Shown here piece by piece: positions 54,220 through 62,524 of a DNA stretch of 64,000 nt (the first letter of the stretch is position 1; every line of letters begins with the position of its first letter). Source of the stretch: Oceanospirillaceae bacterium (GTDB lineage Bacteria > Pseudomonadota > Gammaproteobacteria > Pseudomonadales > Balneatricaceae). Location of the stretch: the NCBI GenBank assembly GCA_013215375.1, contig JABSRB010000023.1, positions 1 through 64,000 on the forward strand. Reading direction: 5' to 3'. The position numbers were made by a program, and so were the translations under genes. Below the pieces are notes generated by a model that did no database searches, was not told the DNA's origin, and saw only the letters and a list, made by a program, of their open reading frames with translations.

Positions 54220-55927
54220 ATTGATCGATTGTTTTGTTTTCTTCAATATCAGCCAATCTCTCGATGATCTCAGTAGTCACAGGATACATTCTAGCTGCTC
54301 TGCGAATGGTTTTTAGCGCCTTTTCCCGCTCCCCTAAATATACATAGGCTAACGCTAAGTTTTTCATAGTGCTGGTAACGGGGTGTTTTATGATGTACTG
54401 CTCTGCCCATTCTATATAAACAGTAGTCATCTCGTTGGTACCTAAGGCAATATCCCTATAGAGCAGTGTGGTTAGCTGAATATTATAGGCAAGGTCTTGG
54501 TAATAGAGATTGCTGTTGGCGCTTTGTAAGTAGCTATAGCCTACTTGTGGGTTGCGCATAAAAGTCACGAGCCCCTGTAGCGCTATAGTGGTGTGCAAGA
54601 AAAACCCCACTAATAGAGCGCCCAGAGATAAGGAGCAGTACAAAATTAACTTAGTAGTTGCTGCTGAAAGATTTGCTTTATACCGTTTAACTTGGTGGTT
54701 GTGAATTAAAAACAATAGCGTTAACCACAAAAACCACAGAGCTGACGAAAGGTAAAAGGGTAGTTCAACTTGAGTGTGAAAGCTAATCGGAAATATAAGC
54801 GCGCAATAACTCAGTGCCCGTCTCCAGCCCAATTTCAGTAGGGCTAATGCAGAGCCTAACAGCGCAATAAATATTCCCGTCAGCGAGCTTATGCCCCCTT
54901 CAATCATCCAAAATAGTAATTCATTGTGCGGGTGGGAAAAGCGTTGTCCGCCTATTTTGTCGCTGTGGGGGTAATCTATTTTAGCCTCTTGAAATACTTG
55001 CTCAAAACTTCCCAAGCCATGCCCAAAATAAGGGGCTTGTTTGAATGTTTGCCATGATAAATCATATATATATGTGCGTGCATGCGCTCGTTGAGTGTCC
55101 AGTTTCGTCTCATATTTAGCAAAGCCTTGCGATAGGACTACCCCACCACTAATCCCTATAATAAATGCAGATAGCAGCATTATGCTAAAGACCTTATTGT
55201 GTTTAAATGCTGTATATCTTGCGATGATAATTAGCGGTAATGAGATGCTAAAGGCTACCAGTGTTGTTCTTGAGCTGATGCCTAATAACATTGCGCTAGT
55301 GCAGGTTATGGTGATTAATAGCAGTAGCTTGTATGCGTAGTGCCGTTTTTTTAGCGAGGGGCAAGTGCCAAGATACAAGGCCACAAAAAAAGCAGTCGTT
55401 AAAAAGCTGGCATGCACATTGATCTGTTGAAATATGCTGATAGGTGCGTTGTTGGTGGTATGTGGAATATAGCTAGTGAAGTACCAACCCTGCACTTGGC
55501 TTAGTGCAATTAAGCTGTGTAACACCGCGGCGGCGCATAATGCGTAAAGGATGTTTTCTAGGGCGCGGCGTTTTAGTTCGAATTGATATAGGGCCACTAT
55601 AAACAAATAACCACCGATCACATAGCTCATTCTGAATAACCATTGCGTCGGTTTTTCGCTTTCATTGATAAAACCGCTGACAATAAAGCCTATGGGCAAA
55701 GCTGCGAGTGCCAACCAATACTGAGGTAGAATAATGACTCGTTTAAGCAGTATTTGAAATACACCACTACAGATGACAAAAATCGCACAGATCCATACCC
55801 AGTTATTGTAAGGAATAGATAGTCCCTCGCCTCCTGGACTCTGTTGTGAGTAAAAAGGGGAGAGCACGAAGACGCTACAAATTAAACAGCAAAAGAAAAA
55901 AGATTGGCGTTGTAGTGATTTATCCAT
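54164..55927 (-). CDS. O-antigen ligase/PglL-type membrane glycosyl-transferase
   Basis: The 587-residue product has about 12-14 hydrophobic helices and a C-terminal soluble segment with TPR-like helices. The hallmark 'FSHPHNELLFWMIEGG' is the Wzy_C motif, and the C-terminal part ('YLQSANSNLYYQDLAYNIQL' pattern) resembles the PglL/Wzy_C_2 tail. It could ligate O-antigen to lipid A or transfer oligosaccharide to pilin or other proteins. Overlapping convergent sixA is unusual. No pilin gene is adjacent. Confidence 0.8.
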   Translation of the reverse strand: MDKSLQRQSFFFCCLICSVFVLSPFYSQQSPGGEGLSIPYNNWVWICAIFVICSGVFQILLKRVIILPQYWLALAALPIGFIVSGFINESEKPTQWLFRMSYVIGGYLFIVALYQFELKRRALENILYALCAAAVLHSLIALSQVQGWYFTSYIPHTTNNAPISIFQQINVHASFLTTAFFVALYLGTCPSLKKRHYAYKLLLLITITCTSAMLLGISSRTTLVAFSISLPLIIIARYTAFKHNKVFSIMLLSAFIIGISGGVVLSQGFAKYETKLDTQRAHARTYIYDLSWQTFKQAPYFGHGLGSFEQVFQEAKIDYPHSDKIGGQRFSHPHNELLFWMIEGGISSLTGIFIALLGSALALLKLGWRRALSYCALIFPISFHTQVELPFYLSSALWFLWLTLLFLIHNHQVKRYKANLSAATTKLILYCSLSLGALLVGFFLHTTIALQGLVTFMRNPQVGYSYLQSANSNLYYQDLAYNIQLTTLLYRDIALGTNEMTTVYIEWAEQYIIKHPVTSTMKNLALAYVYLGEREKALKTIRRAARMYPVTTEIIERLADIEENKTIDQFKQKIQTHVTRSQAQATP

Positions 55928-55970
55928 GAAAATAGCGTGTCCTTAGTGGCGTAAGTCAATTGTAGAATAA

Positions 55971-56849
55971 ATGGGTAACAGATTGTATATAAAGCGAGAG
56001 TTTAGTTTAAATTTCAATAATCTGACAATGACTGGCATGGTGCTGGGGGATGAGTCAAAAGTGCCTATACTTTGCCTGCACGGCTGGTTGGATAATGCGG
56101 CCAGTTTTGAAATTATAGCCCCGAAAATTAAGGATCGACATTTAATAGCCCTGGATTTTATCGGTCACGGCCAGTCTTCTCATCGGGCGCTTAATCACCC
56201 TTATTATATTTGGGATAACGTCACCGATTTGTATAGCGCGTTAGAGGCGCTGAAAATTGATAAAATTGACATACTAGGTCATTCAATGGGGGCGAGTGTC
56301 GCTGTATTGTTCGCCGCTTGTTTTCCCGAGAAAGTTAGTCGCTTATATTTGATTGAAGGACTGGCGCCGCTTAATTATGCCGCGGATAAGTTGCCGCTAT
56401 TAATGGCTAAAGCGATTAGAAAAAGGGTGGCAGCTAAAAGTAGCCCCTCACGCTCTCATATCGATTTAAATACATTTATCAATGCGCGTTCCAACAGCTT
56501 TTTCCCGGTGTCACTAACTGCAGCAGAGATGCTAGTAAAGAGGGGGACACAAGCGGATCTTAATGGTTATCGCTGGAGTAGTGATCCCGCTTTATTACTG
56601 CCTTCCATAAACAGAATGGGTATTGGACAAATAGAAGCTTTTTTACAGGCGATAAAAGTCCCTGTGGTGTTATACATAGCAGAGCAAGGTTTGGTTGATG
56701 ATCAGTGGCGTGAATATTTCAAATATGTAGAGCAGTTAAAAGTGCATACTTTTTGCGGTAATCACCATCTTCATATGCAGGAGGAGGGGGCTAATTTAAT
56801 TGCGCAGTCACTGTCTGAATGTTTTGCTAAATGTGGCCCTATTAAATAG
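55971..56849 (+). CDS. Alpha/beta hydrolase
   Basis: The 292-residue product has the oxyanion strand 'LCLHGWLDNAASFE', 'DFIGHGQSSHR', the nucleophile elbow 'GHSMGASVA' and a C-terminal His in 'CGNHHLHMQEEG'. It resembles epoxide-hydrolase or esterase-like proteins; the substrate is unknown. It has no signal peptide. It diverges from the O-antigen-ligase-like gene and precedes the bufferin locus. Confidence 0.82.
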   Translation: MGNRLYIKREFSLNFNNLTMTGMVLGDESKVPILCLHGWLDNAASFEIIAPKIKDRHLIALDFIGHGQSSHRALNHPYYIWDNVTDLYSALEALKIDKIDILGHSMGASVAVLFAACFPEKVSRLYLIEGLAPLNYAADKLPLLMAKAIRKRVAAKSSPSRSHIDLNTFINARSNSFFPVSLTAAEMLVKRGTQADLNGYRWSSDPALLLPSINRMGIGQIEAFLQAIKVPVVLYIAEQGLVDDQWREYFKYVEQLKVHTFCGNHHLHMQEEGANLIAQSLSECFAKCGPIK

Positions 56850-56874
56850 TGCTAAAATATTATTTCAAATAAAT

Positions 56875-56904
56875 TGAATCCGTCTAAAATTAACTGGCGT
56901 ATAA
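56875..56904 (+). promoter_or_regulatory. Candidate ECF-type promoter of the bufferin operon
   Basis: TGAATCC (56875-56881) and CGTATAA (56898-56904) stand 16 bases apart, a layout like ECF -35/-10 pairs. It is 70-100 bases before bufA. The sigma factor encoded downstream is the natural candidate to use it. The match is by shape only. Confidence 0.3.
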
Positions 56905-56971
56905 GTGGGTGTAACAATCATTATGCGTTATCCAAACGATAAAAAATTTAAGGGTTAAAGAGGATTATATT

Positions 56972-57229
56972 ATGTCGAATAAAAGTTTAGTAGCAGCAAC
57001 AGCGATTACCGGTATCATTGCATTAGGAGCAACGTTAGCTTCAGCACCGGCTTTAGCTGGCAGTAAAGAAAAGTGTTATGGCGTAGCAGCGGCAGGTCAA
57101 AATGACTGTGCTACTAAGAATAGCTCTTGTGCGGGAACGTCTAAGACTGATAATCAAGCAGATGCATTTGTTGCGCTACCTAAAGGGCTTTGTGAAAAAT
57201 TAGCTGGCGGTAATTTAGAGTCAGCATAA
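56972..57229 (+). CDS. bufA: Bufferin precursor BufA1 (DUF2282)
   Basis: Bufferins are modified peptides that bind copper in the periplasm. The 85-residue precursor has an export signal (about 1-29, ending 'APALA') and a core with four cysteines at 35, 46, 53 and 74: 'KEKCYGV', 'QNDCATK', 'SSCAGT' and 'KGLCEKLAGG'. This spacing is characteristic of DUF2282/BufA1. In described bufferins the two central Cys are turned into heterocycles by the MNIO enzyme. The maturation enzyme and its partner follow directly. Confidence 0.88.
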   Translation: MSNKSLVAATAITGIIALGATLASAPALAGSKEKCYGVAAAGQNDCATKNSSCAGTSKTDNQADAFVALPKGLCEKLAGGNLESA

Positions 57230-57275
57230 AGCTAAAGTTAGCGCTACACCTTGCAGCGCTATAGCCATTATTCCT

Positions 57276-57310
57276 CAGGTATGACCAATGGTTATACCTG
57301 ATTTTATATT
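57276..57310 (+). terminator. Attenuator-like hairpin between bufA and bufB
   Basis: CAGGTATGACC (57276-57286) pairs with GGTTATACCTG (57290-57300), an 11-bp stem with one G-U and an AAT loop, followed by ATTTTATATT. A second, 7-bp stem (57239-57261) lies just before. Leaky termination here would make bufA mRNA more abundant than bufB, as RiPP operons often require. Confidence 0.6.
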
Positions 57311-57322
57311 GAGATATTTAGC

Positions 57323-58162
57323 ATGCCACGCAGTTTACCTATCGCCGATAATGCTATTGGTGTGGGATTAAGATCTCCCCATCATCAACAAATTTTAGCC
57401 GAGAAGCCTGCTATTGATTGGTTAGAAGTACACAGTGAAAACTTCTTTAATGCCTCTAGTTCTCAGCGTTTGTTACTTGACCAACTCTGTGATACATATC
57501 CGTTGAGCTTTCATGGAGTAGGGCTATCATTGGGTTCTACCGATCCATTAGATATGCAACATTTAGCAAAAATGAAGGAGTTGATTGATACTTATCAACC
57601 TGCATTGATCTCCGAGCATTTGAGCTGGAGTTCGTTTGGATCTCGATATTTTAACGATTTATTACCAGTGCCTTTAACAACAGAGTCTCTGGATATATTT
57701 TGCGATAAATTAAACGTGGTACAAGATTTTTTAGGACGTGCTTTAGCGATAGAAAACCCTACTGTTTATCTCACTTTCCAAGATAGTTTTATTGATGAGT
57801 GGGATTTTTTAAATGAAATCCAACATCGCTGTCAGTGTGGATTATTATTAGATTTGAATAATATCTACGTTAACAGTATCAATTTAGGGGTAGATGCAAC
57901 GCAGTACTTACAAAATATTGATGTTGGGGCGGTGCGTGAAATTCACTTGGCAGGTTTTACCCGCAAGCAGCTAGAAGATGGCGAGATACTCATTGATACC
58001 CATGGAAGTCCTGTTTCTGAACCTGTCTGGGAGCTGTTTCGTCAGTTTAGAGAAGTTTGCAGTGCTCCAGCTCTGATAGAGTGGGATACCGATATACCTG
58101 CATTGGAAGTATTGCTAGCCGAGGCAGCTAGAGCTCATCAAAAACAGCAGGTGCTCTCTTGA
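57323..58162 (+). CDS. bufB: MNIO (DUF692) bufferin maturase BufB
   Basis: BufB is a multinuclear non-haem iron oxidase of the DUF692 TIM-barrel family that modifies cysteine residues of BufA. The 279-residue product has the metal-ligand regions 'GLRSPHHQQI', 'EVHSENFF', 'FHGVGLSLGS', 'SEHLSWS', 'AIENPT', 'LLDLNNIY', 'EIHLAGF', 'IDTHGSPV' and 'LIEWDTDIP'. The length is normal. It overlaps bufC by 3 bases of its stop, so the two are translationally coupled. Confidence 0.93.
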   Translation: MPRSLPIADNAIGVGLRSPHHQQILAEKPAIDWLEVHSENFFNASSSQRLLLDQLCDTYPLSFHGVGLSLGSTDPLDMQHLAKMKELIDTYQPALISEHLSWSSFGSRYFNDLLPVPLTTESLDIFCDKLNVVQDFLGRALAIENPTVYLTFQDSFIDEWDFLNEIQHRCQCGLLLDLNNIYVNSINLGVDATQYLQNIDVGAVREIHLAGFTRKQLEDGEILIDTHGSPVSEPVWELFRQFREVCSAPALIEWDTDIPALEVLLAEAARAHQKQQVLS

Positions 58163-58908
58163 AGTTAGCGCAATTACAGGCATTATTTAGCCAGCATTTA
58201 CTTGACCCTTCAATTGATTTATCGGAGCTCCAGATTAGTGGTCCTTTTGCTGCGAAGCAGTTGATGAACTTGTATAGAAACAATTTCAATATCAGTTTGA
58301 GTGACTATTTAACTGGGTGTTTTCCCGCGGTAAGCGCGTTAGTCGGTGAAGAATTTTTTGCGCAGCTAGCGAGAGCATATATTGTTGAGTGTCCATTAAC
58401 ACAGGCGAGTCTCGAATTTTACGGCAGTGGTTTTGCTACGTTTGTTAGTACTTGTCCGCAAACTCAGTCGCTAGAATATCTGGCCGATGTGGCGGCTTTG
58501 GATTGGGCTTTAGATCGTGCTCATTCTGTACAATCTTTTAGTGACTTTCCCTTTGCTCAATTAACCAAAATTGATGCAGAGCAGCAACTGCAAATTATAT
58601 TTAAACTACAGCCAGAAACAATATTGATTTCTGCTAACTATCCATTACTAAAGATATGGTTAGGTGCTAAATATGGTGATCTTGAGCATCTAAATATGAC
58701 GCAGATTGATTACTTGATTATGCATCCAGATAACAAGCAAGGCGCTAAATACTACAGTTTGACTGCCAAACAGTATCAGTTCCTAGCGGCGGTTGCGGCA
58801 GGCGAAAAATTGCAGATGTTAACAGCGCAGCCGGATTTTCAAGCACAGTTAAACCATTTTATTAGTGAAAATGTTATTAATGATTTTAAATTAGAAGGTG
58901 AAATATGA
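58159..58908 (+). CDS. bufC: Bufferin maturation partner BufC (DUF2063)
   Basis: BufC is the DUF2063 partner that is thought to bind the precursor and present it to BufB. The 249-residue product has the N-terminal DUF2063 helical domain with 'LYRNNFNISLSDYLTGCFPAV' pattern and 'EYLADVAALDWAL'; the C-terminal half is a less conserved alpha/beta domain. Start TTG 58159 overlaps the bufB stop, and the bufC stop overlaps the next ATG (ATGA). Confidence 0.9.
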   Translation: MKLAQLQALFSQHLLDPSIDLSELQISGPFAAKQLMNLYRNNFNISLSDYLTGCFPAVSALVGEEFFAQLARAYIVECPLTQASLEFYGSGFATFVSTCPQTQSLEYLADVAALDWALDRAHSVQSFSDFPFAQLTKIDAEQQLQIIFKLQPETILISANYPLLKIWLGAKYGDLEHLNMTQIDYLIMHPDNKQGAKYYSLTAKQYQFLAAVAAGEKLQMLTAQPDFQAQLNHFISENVINDFKLEGEI

Positions 58909-59351
58909 TAGAAAAAATATTAACGAGCTACGATTGTGCAGTGAGGCTAGTTTTGACATGGGTAGCGCCTTTAGTATTACTGTTGATGCGGGTGGTGCCT
59001 GCAGCGGCTTTCTTTAAATCTGGGCAGACCAAAATAGCCAACTGGGATACTACTTTGTATCTTTTTGAAGATGAGTATCAAGTTCCTTTTATCCCTTTTG
59101 AATTGGCGGCTTATATGGGCACGGCCGCAGAGTTAATACTGCCGCCACTACTAGTATTGGGGATTTTTACTCGCCTCACGTCACTGTCGCTATTTGCTTT
59201 TAATATCATCGCTGTGATCTCCTACCCAGTGATTTGGGGAAGTGGTTTTTATGATCATCAGTTGTGGGGTGCGATGTTATTGGTGGGCGTTATTTGGGGC
59301 CCTGGGCGCCTGTCGATCGATCATTACCTTCGCGCTCAGTTTAATCGTTAA
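58905..59351 (+). CDS. DoxX-family membrane protein of the bufferin operon
   Basis: The 148-residue product is a four-helix DoxX protein with 'RVVPAAAFFKSGQTKIANW' pattern in the first half and 'GTAAELILPPLLVLGIFTRL' around helix 2. DoxX genes often accompany DUF692 clusters; a role in membrane redox or export has been suggested but is not established. Start ATG overlaps bufC stop (ATGA), so it belongs to the same operon. Confidence 0.85.
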   Translation: MIEKILTSYDCAVRLVLTWVAPLVLLLMRVVPAAAFFKSGQTKIANWDTTLYLFEDEYQVPFIPFELAAYMGTAAELILPPLLVLGIFTRLTSLSLFAFNIIAVISYPVIWGSGFYDHQLWGAMLLVGVIWGPGRLSIDHYLRAQFNR

Positions 59352-59489
59352 GAGATATAGCCTGCGAGTGTTTGTTTGGAGTATTAATAGAGGCAAATCA
59401 AAGGCTATAGCTTCCTTCACTGCTTTATTTATATTAATCTGTAGTTACTCTTCAAATTAATCTTTTTGTTAATAGGATTACTACATTTT

Positions 59490-60065
59490 ATGTCATTTTT
59501 GAGTAGCGATAGCTTGGACAAACAAGCGGCGCTGGAAAAATGTTTGCTTGAATGTGCCGCCGGAAAACACCAGGCATTAAAGCAAATATATGATTTGTGT
59601 TCAGCGAATCTATTTAGTGTTGCGCTACGTATATTAAAAGACCGGGCACTCTCTGAAGATTGCCTGCAACAAGTTTTTTATAAAGTGTGGAATAACGCAG
59701 CTAGTTATGACGCATCTAAGGCGCGAGCGCTGACTTGGTTAAACACCATAACGCGTAATCAAGCTTTGGATATCTTGCGAAAAAACAAACACAGCGACCG
59801 TCACGACAGTGATGACGCGTTGGATTTTATCGCAGATGATGCGCCTTCGCATGAGCAACAAGTATCGCTAGCACAAGACAGTGCGGCAATGCACAAGTGT
59901 TTAGCGCAGCTACCAGAGCAGCAAAAAATATATTTGGAAATGGCTTTTTTTGAAGGTTTAACGCATCAGGCGCTATCTGATAGAACAGGAACTTCCCTTG
60001 GAACAGTTAAAACGTGGATAAGACGTGGGTTGGAGAGGTTGCGAACATGCATGAGTACGATTTAA
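59490..60065 (+). CDS. ECF sigma factor, SigK-like
   Basis: The 191-residue product has sigma-2 ('AALRILKDRALSEDCLQQVFYKVW' pattern; core 'SEDCLQQVFYKVW', 'RALTWLNTITRNQALDILRK') and sigma-4 ('LPEQQKIYLEMAFFEGLTHQ' start, then 'GTSLGTVKTWIRRGLERL'). The partner anti-sigma overlaps by 19 bases, a typical arrangement. Linked with the bufferin operon, it probably controls it in response to metal or redox stress; that is inference. ATG 59490 is preferred to a TTG at 59466. Confidence 0.9.
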   Translation: MSFLSSDSLDKQAALEKCLLECAAGKHQALKQIYDLCSANLFSVALRILKDRALSEDCLQQVFYKVWNNAASYDASKARALTWLNTITRNQALDILRKNKHSDRHDSDDALDFIADDAPSHEQQVSLAQDSAAMHKCLAQLPEQQKIYLEMAFFEGLTHQALSDRTGTSLGTVKTWIRRGLERLRTCMSTI

Positions 60066-60730
60066 GTGACGTAGAACAGCGCAATCAAGCGGCTGCAGAA
60101 TACGTACTTGGAAGCCTAGGCACTGCTGAAAAGGCCAGGGTAGAAGCGCTAATGGCAGTGAGCCATGATCTGCAGGATGAAATCCAGCAGTGGCGTGAAC
60201 ACTTAGACGTGTTTAACACCAGTTTGACACCCGTTAAGCCGCCTAGAAGTGTGTGGAAACAAATCAATGCTCGCACTAAAGTGTCGCGCAGCATTTGGTC
60301 CTGGCAGTCTTTCGCTGGTTTTTCGCTGGCCTTAATGTTATCCGTAGGACTGTTATTACAGTGGCCGCAACCAGATTATCAACAGGCAAACGCCTGGGTG
60401 CCGCTGATTGTCAACGATAGCCAACAACCTGGCTGGGTGATGAATACCTCGATGCGAAAGCAGCAGTTAGTAATAGAGTCTAAACACCCAGTGCAGATGC
60501 CCGATAATACTTTTTACGAAATATGGTTGATGGAAGAGGGCCACGAGCCTATGTCGCTGGGTTTCTTGCCTGCAAGTGGCAAACGCGTTATTCCCTTCGC
60601 TAAAGCCTGGGCAAAACGTTTGTTAAATTGTGAGATAGTCGTCACTATGGAAGGGCCAAAAGGCGCGCCTGATGGTTATAGCATGGGTCCTGTCTCAGAT
60701 AAAGTAAAATGGCAGAGTGTCGTGTTCTAG
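60047..60730 (+). CDS. RskA-type anti-sigma factor
   Basis: The 227-residue product has an N-terminal helical anti-sigma segment ('AEYVLGSLGTAEKARVEALM' pattern), one membrane helix near residue 90-110 ('SFAGFSLALMLSVGLLLQW' pattern) and a periplasmic RskA-like domain with 'YEIWLMEEGHEPMSLGF'. ATG 60047 has GGAGAGG eight bases upstream and overlaps the sigma stop. Bufferin operons described in Caulobacter use a different anti-sigma type (NrsF/DUF1109), so this pairing is of interest. Confidence 0.88.
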   Translation: MHEYDLSDVEQRNQAAAEYVLGSLGTAEKARVEALMAVSHDLQDEIQQWREHLDVFNTSLTPVKPPRSVWKQINARTKVSRSIWSWQSFAGFSLALMLSVGLLLQWPQPDYQQANAWVPLIVNDSQQPGWVMNTSMRKQQLVIESKHPVQMPDNTFYEIWLMEEGHEPMSLGFLPASGKRVIPFAKAWAKRLLNCEIVVTMEGPKGAPDGYSMGPVSDKVKWQSVVF

Positions 60731-61351
60731 TCGCTCTGTTTTATTTTAGATTAATAAAATATCGTTTATGAGCCACTGTTATCCCATCATTTTTAGCAGG
60801 ATTTAAAACAGTCTGGATACTTTTAAAAACTGCTGTTAATACGCACCAGTTACCTAAGGATCCAGGCTTTGTTTAATATGAATCCTACATTTCAGCAGCT
60901 CTTGCAGCGATGACCTAAATATAATACCAGCCGGTCGCTAAGCAACTCTATGTGGAAAAACTGAAACACTTAGCATCGCTATTAATAATGGAGGCGAGTT
61001 ACCTGTTTTGTTGCAGTCAGTGATGGAAGAAAAGTATCATGTTGGAGAGAGTCGTATTTAATTTCCTAAAAGTTGGCATTGATTGGGTCTGAACTACCAT
61101 ACAAGTCAGGTTTGTACAGAGGAGGATAACCGAATTTATTCAAGCGAGAGTATGTGTGAGGGTCAGTAGTTAGGAGTCAATAAAGCAAAAAAAAGCGAAT
61201 TTAAAATGAAATTCGCTTTATGAGGTCGTAGGGTTTTTAATTGCTGTTTTTGTTCAGGTTGGAGGTGAAATCAACACAAACTTGGCCGCGAAAATCTAAT
61301 TACCTTCCTCGTTACGCTTAGGAGCAAAAATTAAACTTTCAGCATCCGTGT
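60731..61351. other. Long intergenic region, possible decayed coding
   Basis: About 620 bases between the anti-sigma gene and dolP. No complete gene. Two overlapping frames between about 60925 and 61060 read like protein but are broken by stops, one ending 'VLLQSVMEEKYHVGESRI' at a TAA near 61060. These may be remnants of a lost gene. The dolP terminator lies near 61186-61220. Confidence 0.3.
61186..61220 (-). terminator. Terminator of the lpoA-yraN-diaA-dolP unit
   Basis: AAAGCGAATTT (61192-61202) pairs with 61209-61219, an 11-bp stem with a 6-base loop. On the minus strand it is followed by a T-run. It is 130 bases after the dolP stop. Confidence 0.85.
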
Positions 61352-61924
61352 CTAATCAATATATTCAAAAACCTTCACTATTCTCCTAACGCCTGAGATG
61401 TTTACGATTTCGTTAACAGCTGCTTGTCCTTCATTTCTCGTCACTAGGCCCATCAAAAAGACAGTGCCATTTTCGCTAATTACTTTCACTCTGATGCCAT
61501 TGGCATTTTGTGACGCTAATAAATTTACTTTAGCGCGACTTGTTAAGTAAGTATCATTACTTCTAATTAAAAGTGAAGTAGGCCCTGCGACTTGTAGTTC
61601 ATTATGTACGCTTTTTACTTTACGGGTAGATTCCGCTATGCGCTGCGCTTCGTTTTTAACATCTTGCGTGGGTACTTGGCCAATCAGCAATACATTCTCG
61701 TTAAAGCTCACAACATTGATGTGCGAGTTTTTGATTTCGAGAGATCCTTGAGTGAAGTTGACCAATATTTTGTTTTCAATTAGCTCATCTTCAATGAGGG
61801 TGCCTGCGGTTCTTAAGCCTGGGCTGCTAGTGATAGGCTGGTTTGCTGTTTGGCCTATCAGGCTGGCACAGCCAGAAATAGAGGTGGCAAGTATAATAGC
61901 AAAGACTATTTTAAGGTTGCGCAT
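61352..61924 (-). CDS. dolP: BON-domain outer-membrane lipoprotein DolP (YraP)
   Basis: DolP is an outer-membrane lipoprotein that supports envelope integrity. The 190-residue product has a signal peptide with lipobox 'ISGC' (Cys at 19) and two BON domains (about 47-110 and 125-188), with 'SHINVVSFNENVLLIGQVP' pattern in the first and 'ENGTVFLMGLVT' in the second. Its start overlaps the diaA stop by one base. lpoA-yraN-diaA-dolP is the E. coli order. Confidence 0.92.
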   Translation of the reverse strand: MRNLKIVFAIILATSISGCASLIGQTANQPITSSPGLRTAGTLIEDELIENKILVNFTQGSLEIKNSHINVVSFNENVLLIGQVPTQDVKNEAQRIAESTRKVKSVHNELQVAGPTSLLIRSNDTYLTSRAKVNLLASQNANGIRVKVISENGTVFLMGLVTRNEGQAAVNEIVNISGVRRIVKVFEYID

Positions 61925-62514
61925 TATGGGGCTCCAAATAGTTGATAATCAATTAAGTCGCAAAGGCAGTGCAATACTAATAACTGCGTGTTATGAATCA
62001 AAATACTGTCATTTGATGGTATGCAAATTTCGACTTCATCAGGGCGTAAAAGTGCCGTTACATCGCCGCCGTCACCACCATTTAATAGTATAACTATCAT
62101 CTCGCGATGGTGGGCCGCCTGAATAGCTTGCACTAAGCTACTCGATTTTCCATGTGTCGTGGTCATTAATAACACATCGCCAGGTTGTCCTAAGGCGCTG
62201 ATTTGTTTTGAGTAAACGTCACTAAAATTAATGTCTTCAATAACTGCACTAAGAGTACATCCGTCGGCGCTCAAGCACAGGGCGGGAAGCCCAGGTCTTT
62301 CAGTGCGAAATCTACTTAATAATAAGGTGCTAAAGTGCTGTGCTAGGGCGGCGGAGCCGCCGTTGCCAACACAAAGAATTTTTTTCTCTGATGCTAAACT
62401 ATGCAGTAAAATTTCACTGGCATGGGCAATAAGCGGGGTGTACTGCTCAATAGTATTGGCGCTGACATCCATTGAGTTATGAAAATGGTTAATAATTCGA
62501 TCTTCAAGTTCCAT
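61924..62514 (-). CDS. diaA: DnaA initiator-associating protein DiaA
   Basis: DiaA is a SIS-domain protein that binds DnaA and promotes initiation. The 196-residue product has 'ILCVGNGGSAALAQHFST' (sugar-phosphate loop) and 'LLMTTTHGKSSSLVQAI'. Operon position next to yraN and dolP favours DiaA over the close homologue GmhA (phosphoheptose isomerase). ATG 62514 gives a DiaA-like start; upstream in-frame starts overlap yraN. Confidence 0.88.
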   Translation of the reverse strand: MELEDRIINHFHNSMDVSANTIEQYTPLIAHASEILLHSLASEKKILCVGNGGSAALAQHFSTLLLSRFRTERPGLPALCLSADGCTLSAVIEDINFSDVYSKQISALGQPGDVLLMTTTHGKSSSLVQAIQAAHHREMIVILLNGGDGGDVTALLRPDEVEICIPSNDSILIHNTQLLVLHCLCDLIDYQLFGAP

Positions 62515-62524
62515 CGATCGTTTC

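Noticed and set aside
56910-56940. SigF-type promoter GTAAC-N16-CGAA before bufA
   Set aside because: GTAAC is present at 56911-56915, but the nearest CGAT is about 20 bases away and CGTT about 11 bases away, so the spacing does not fit.
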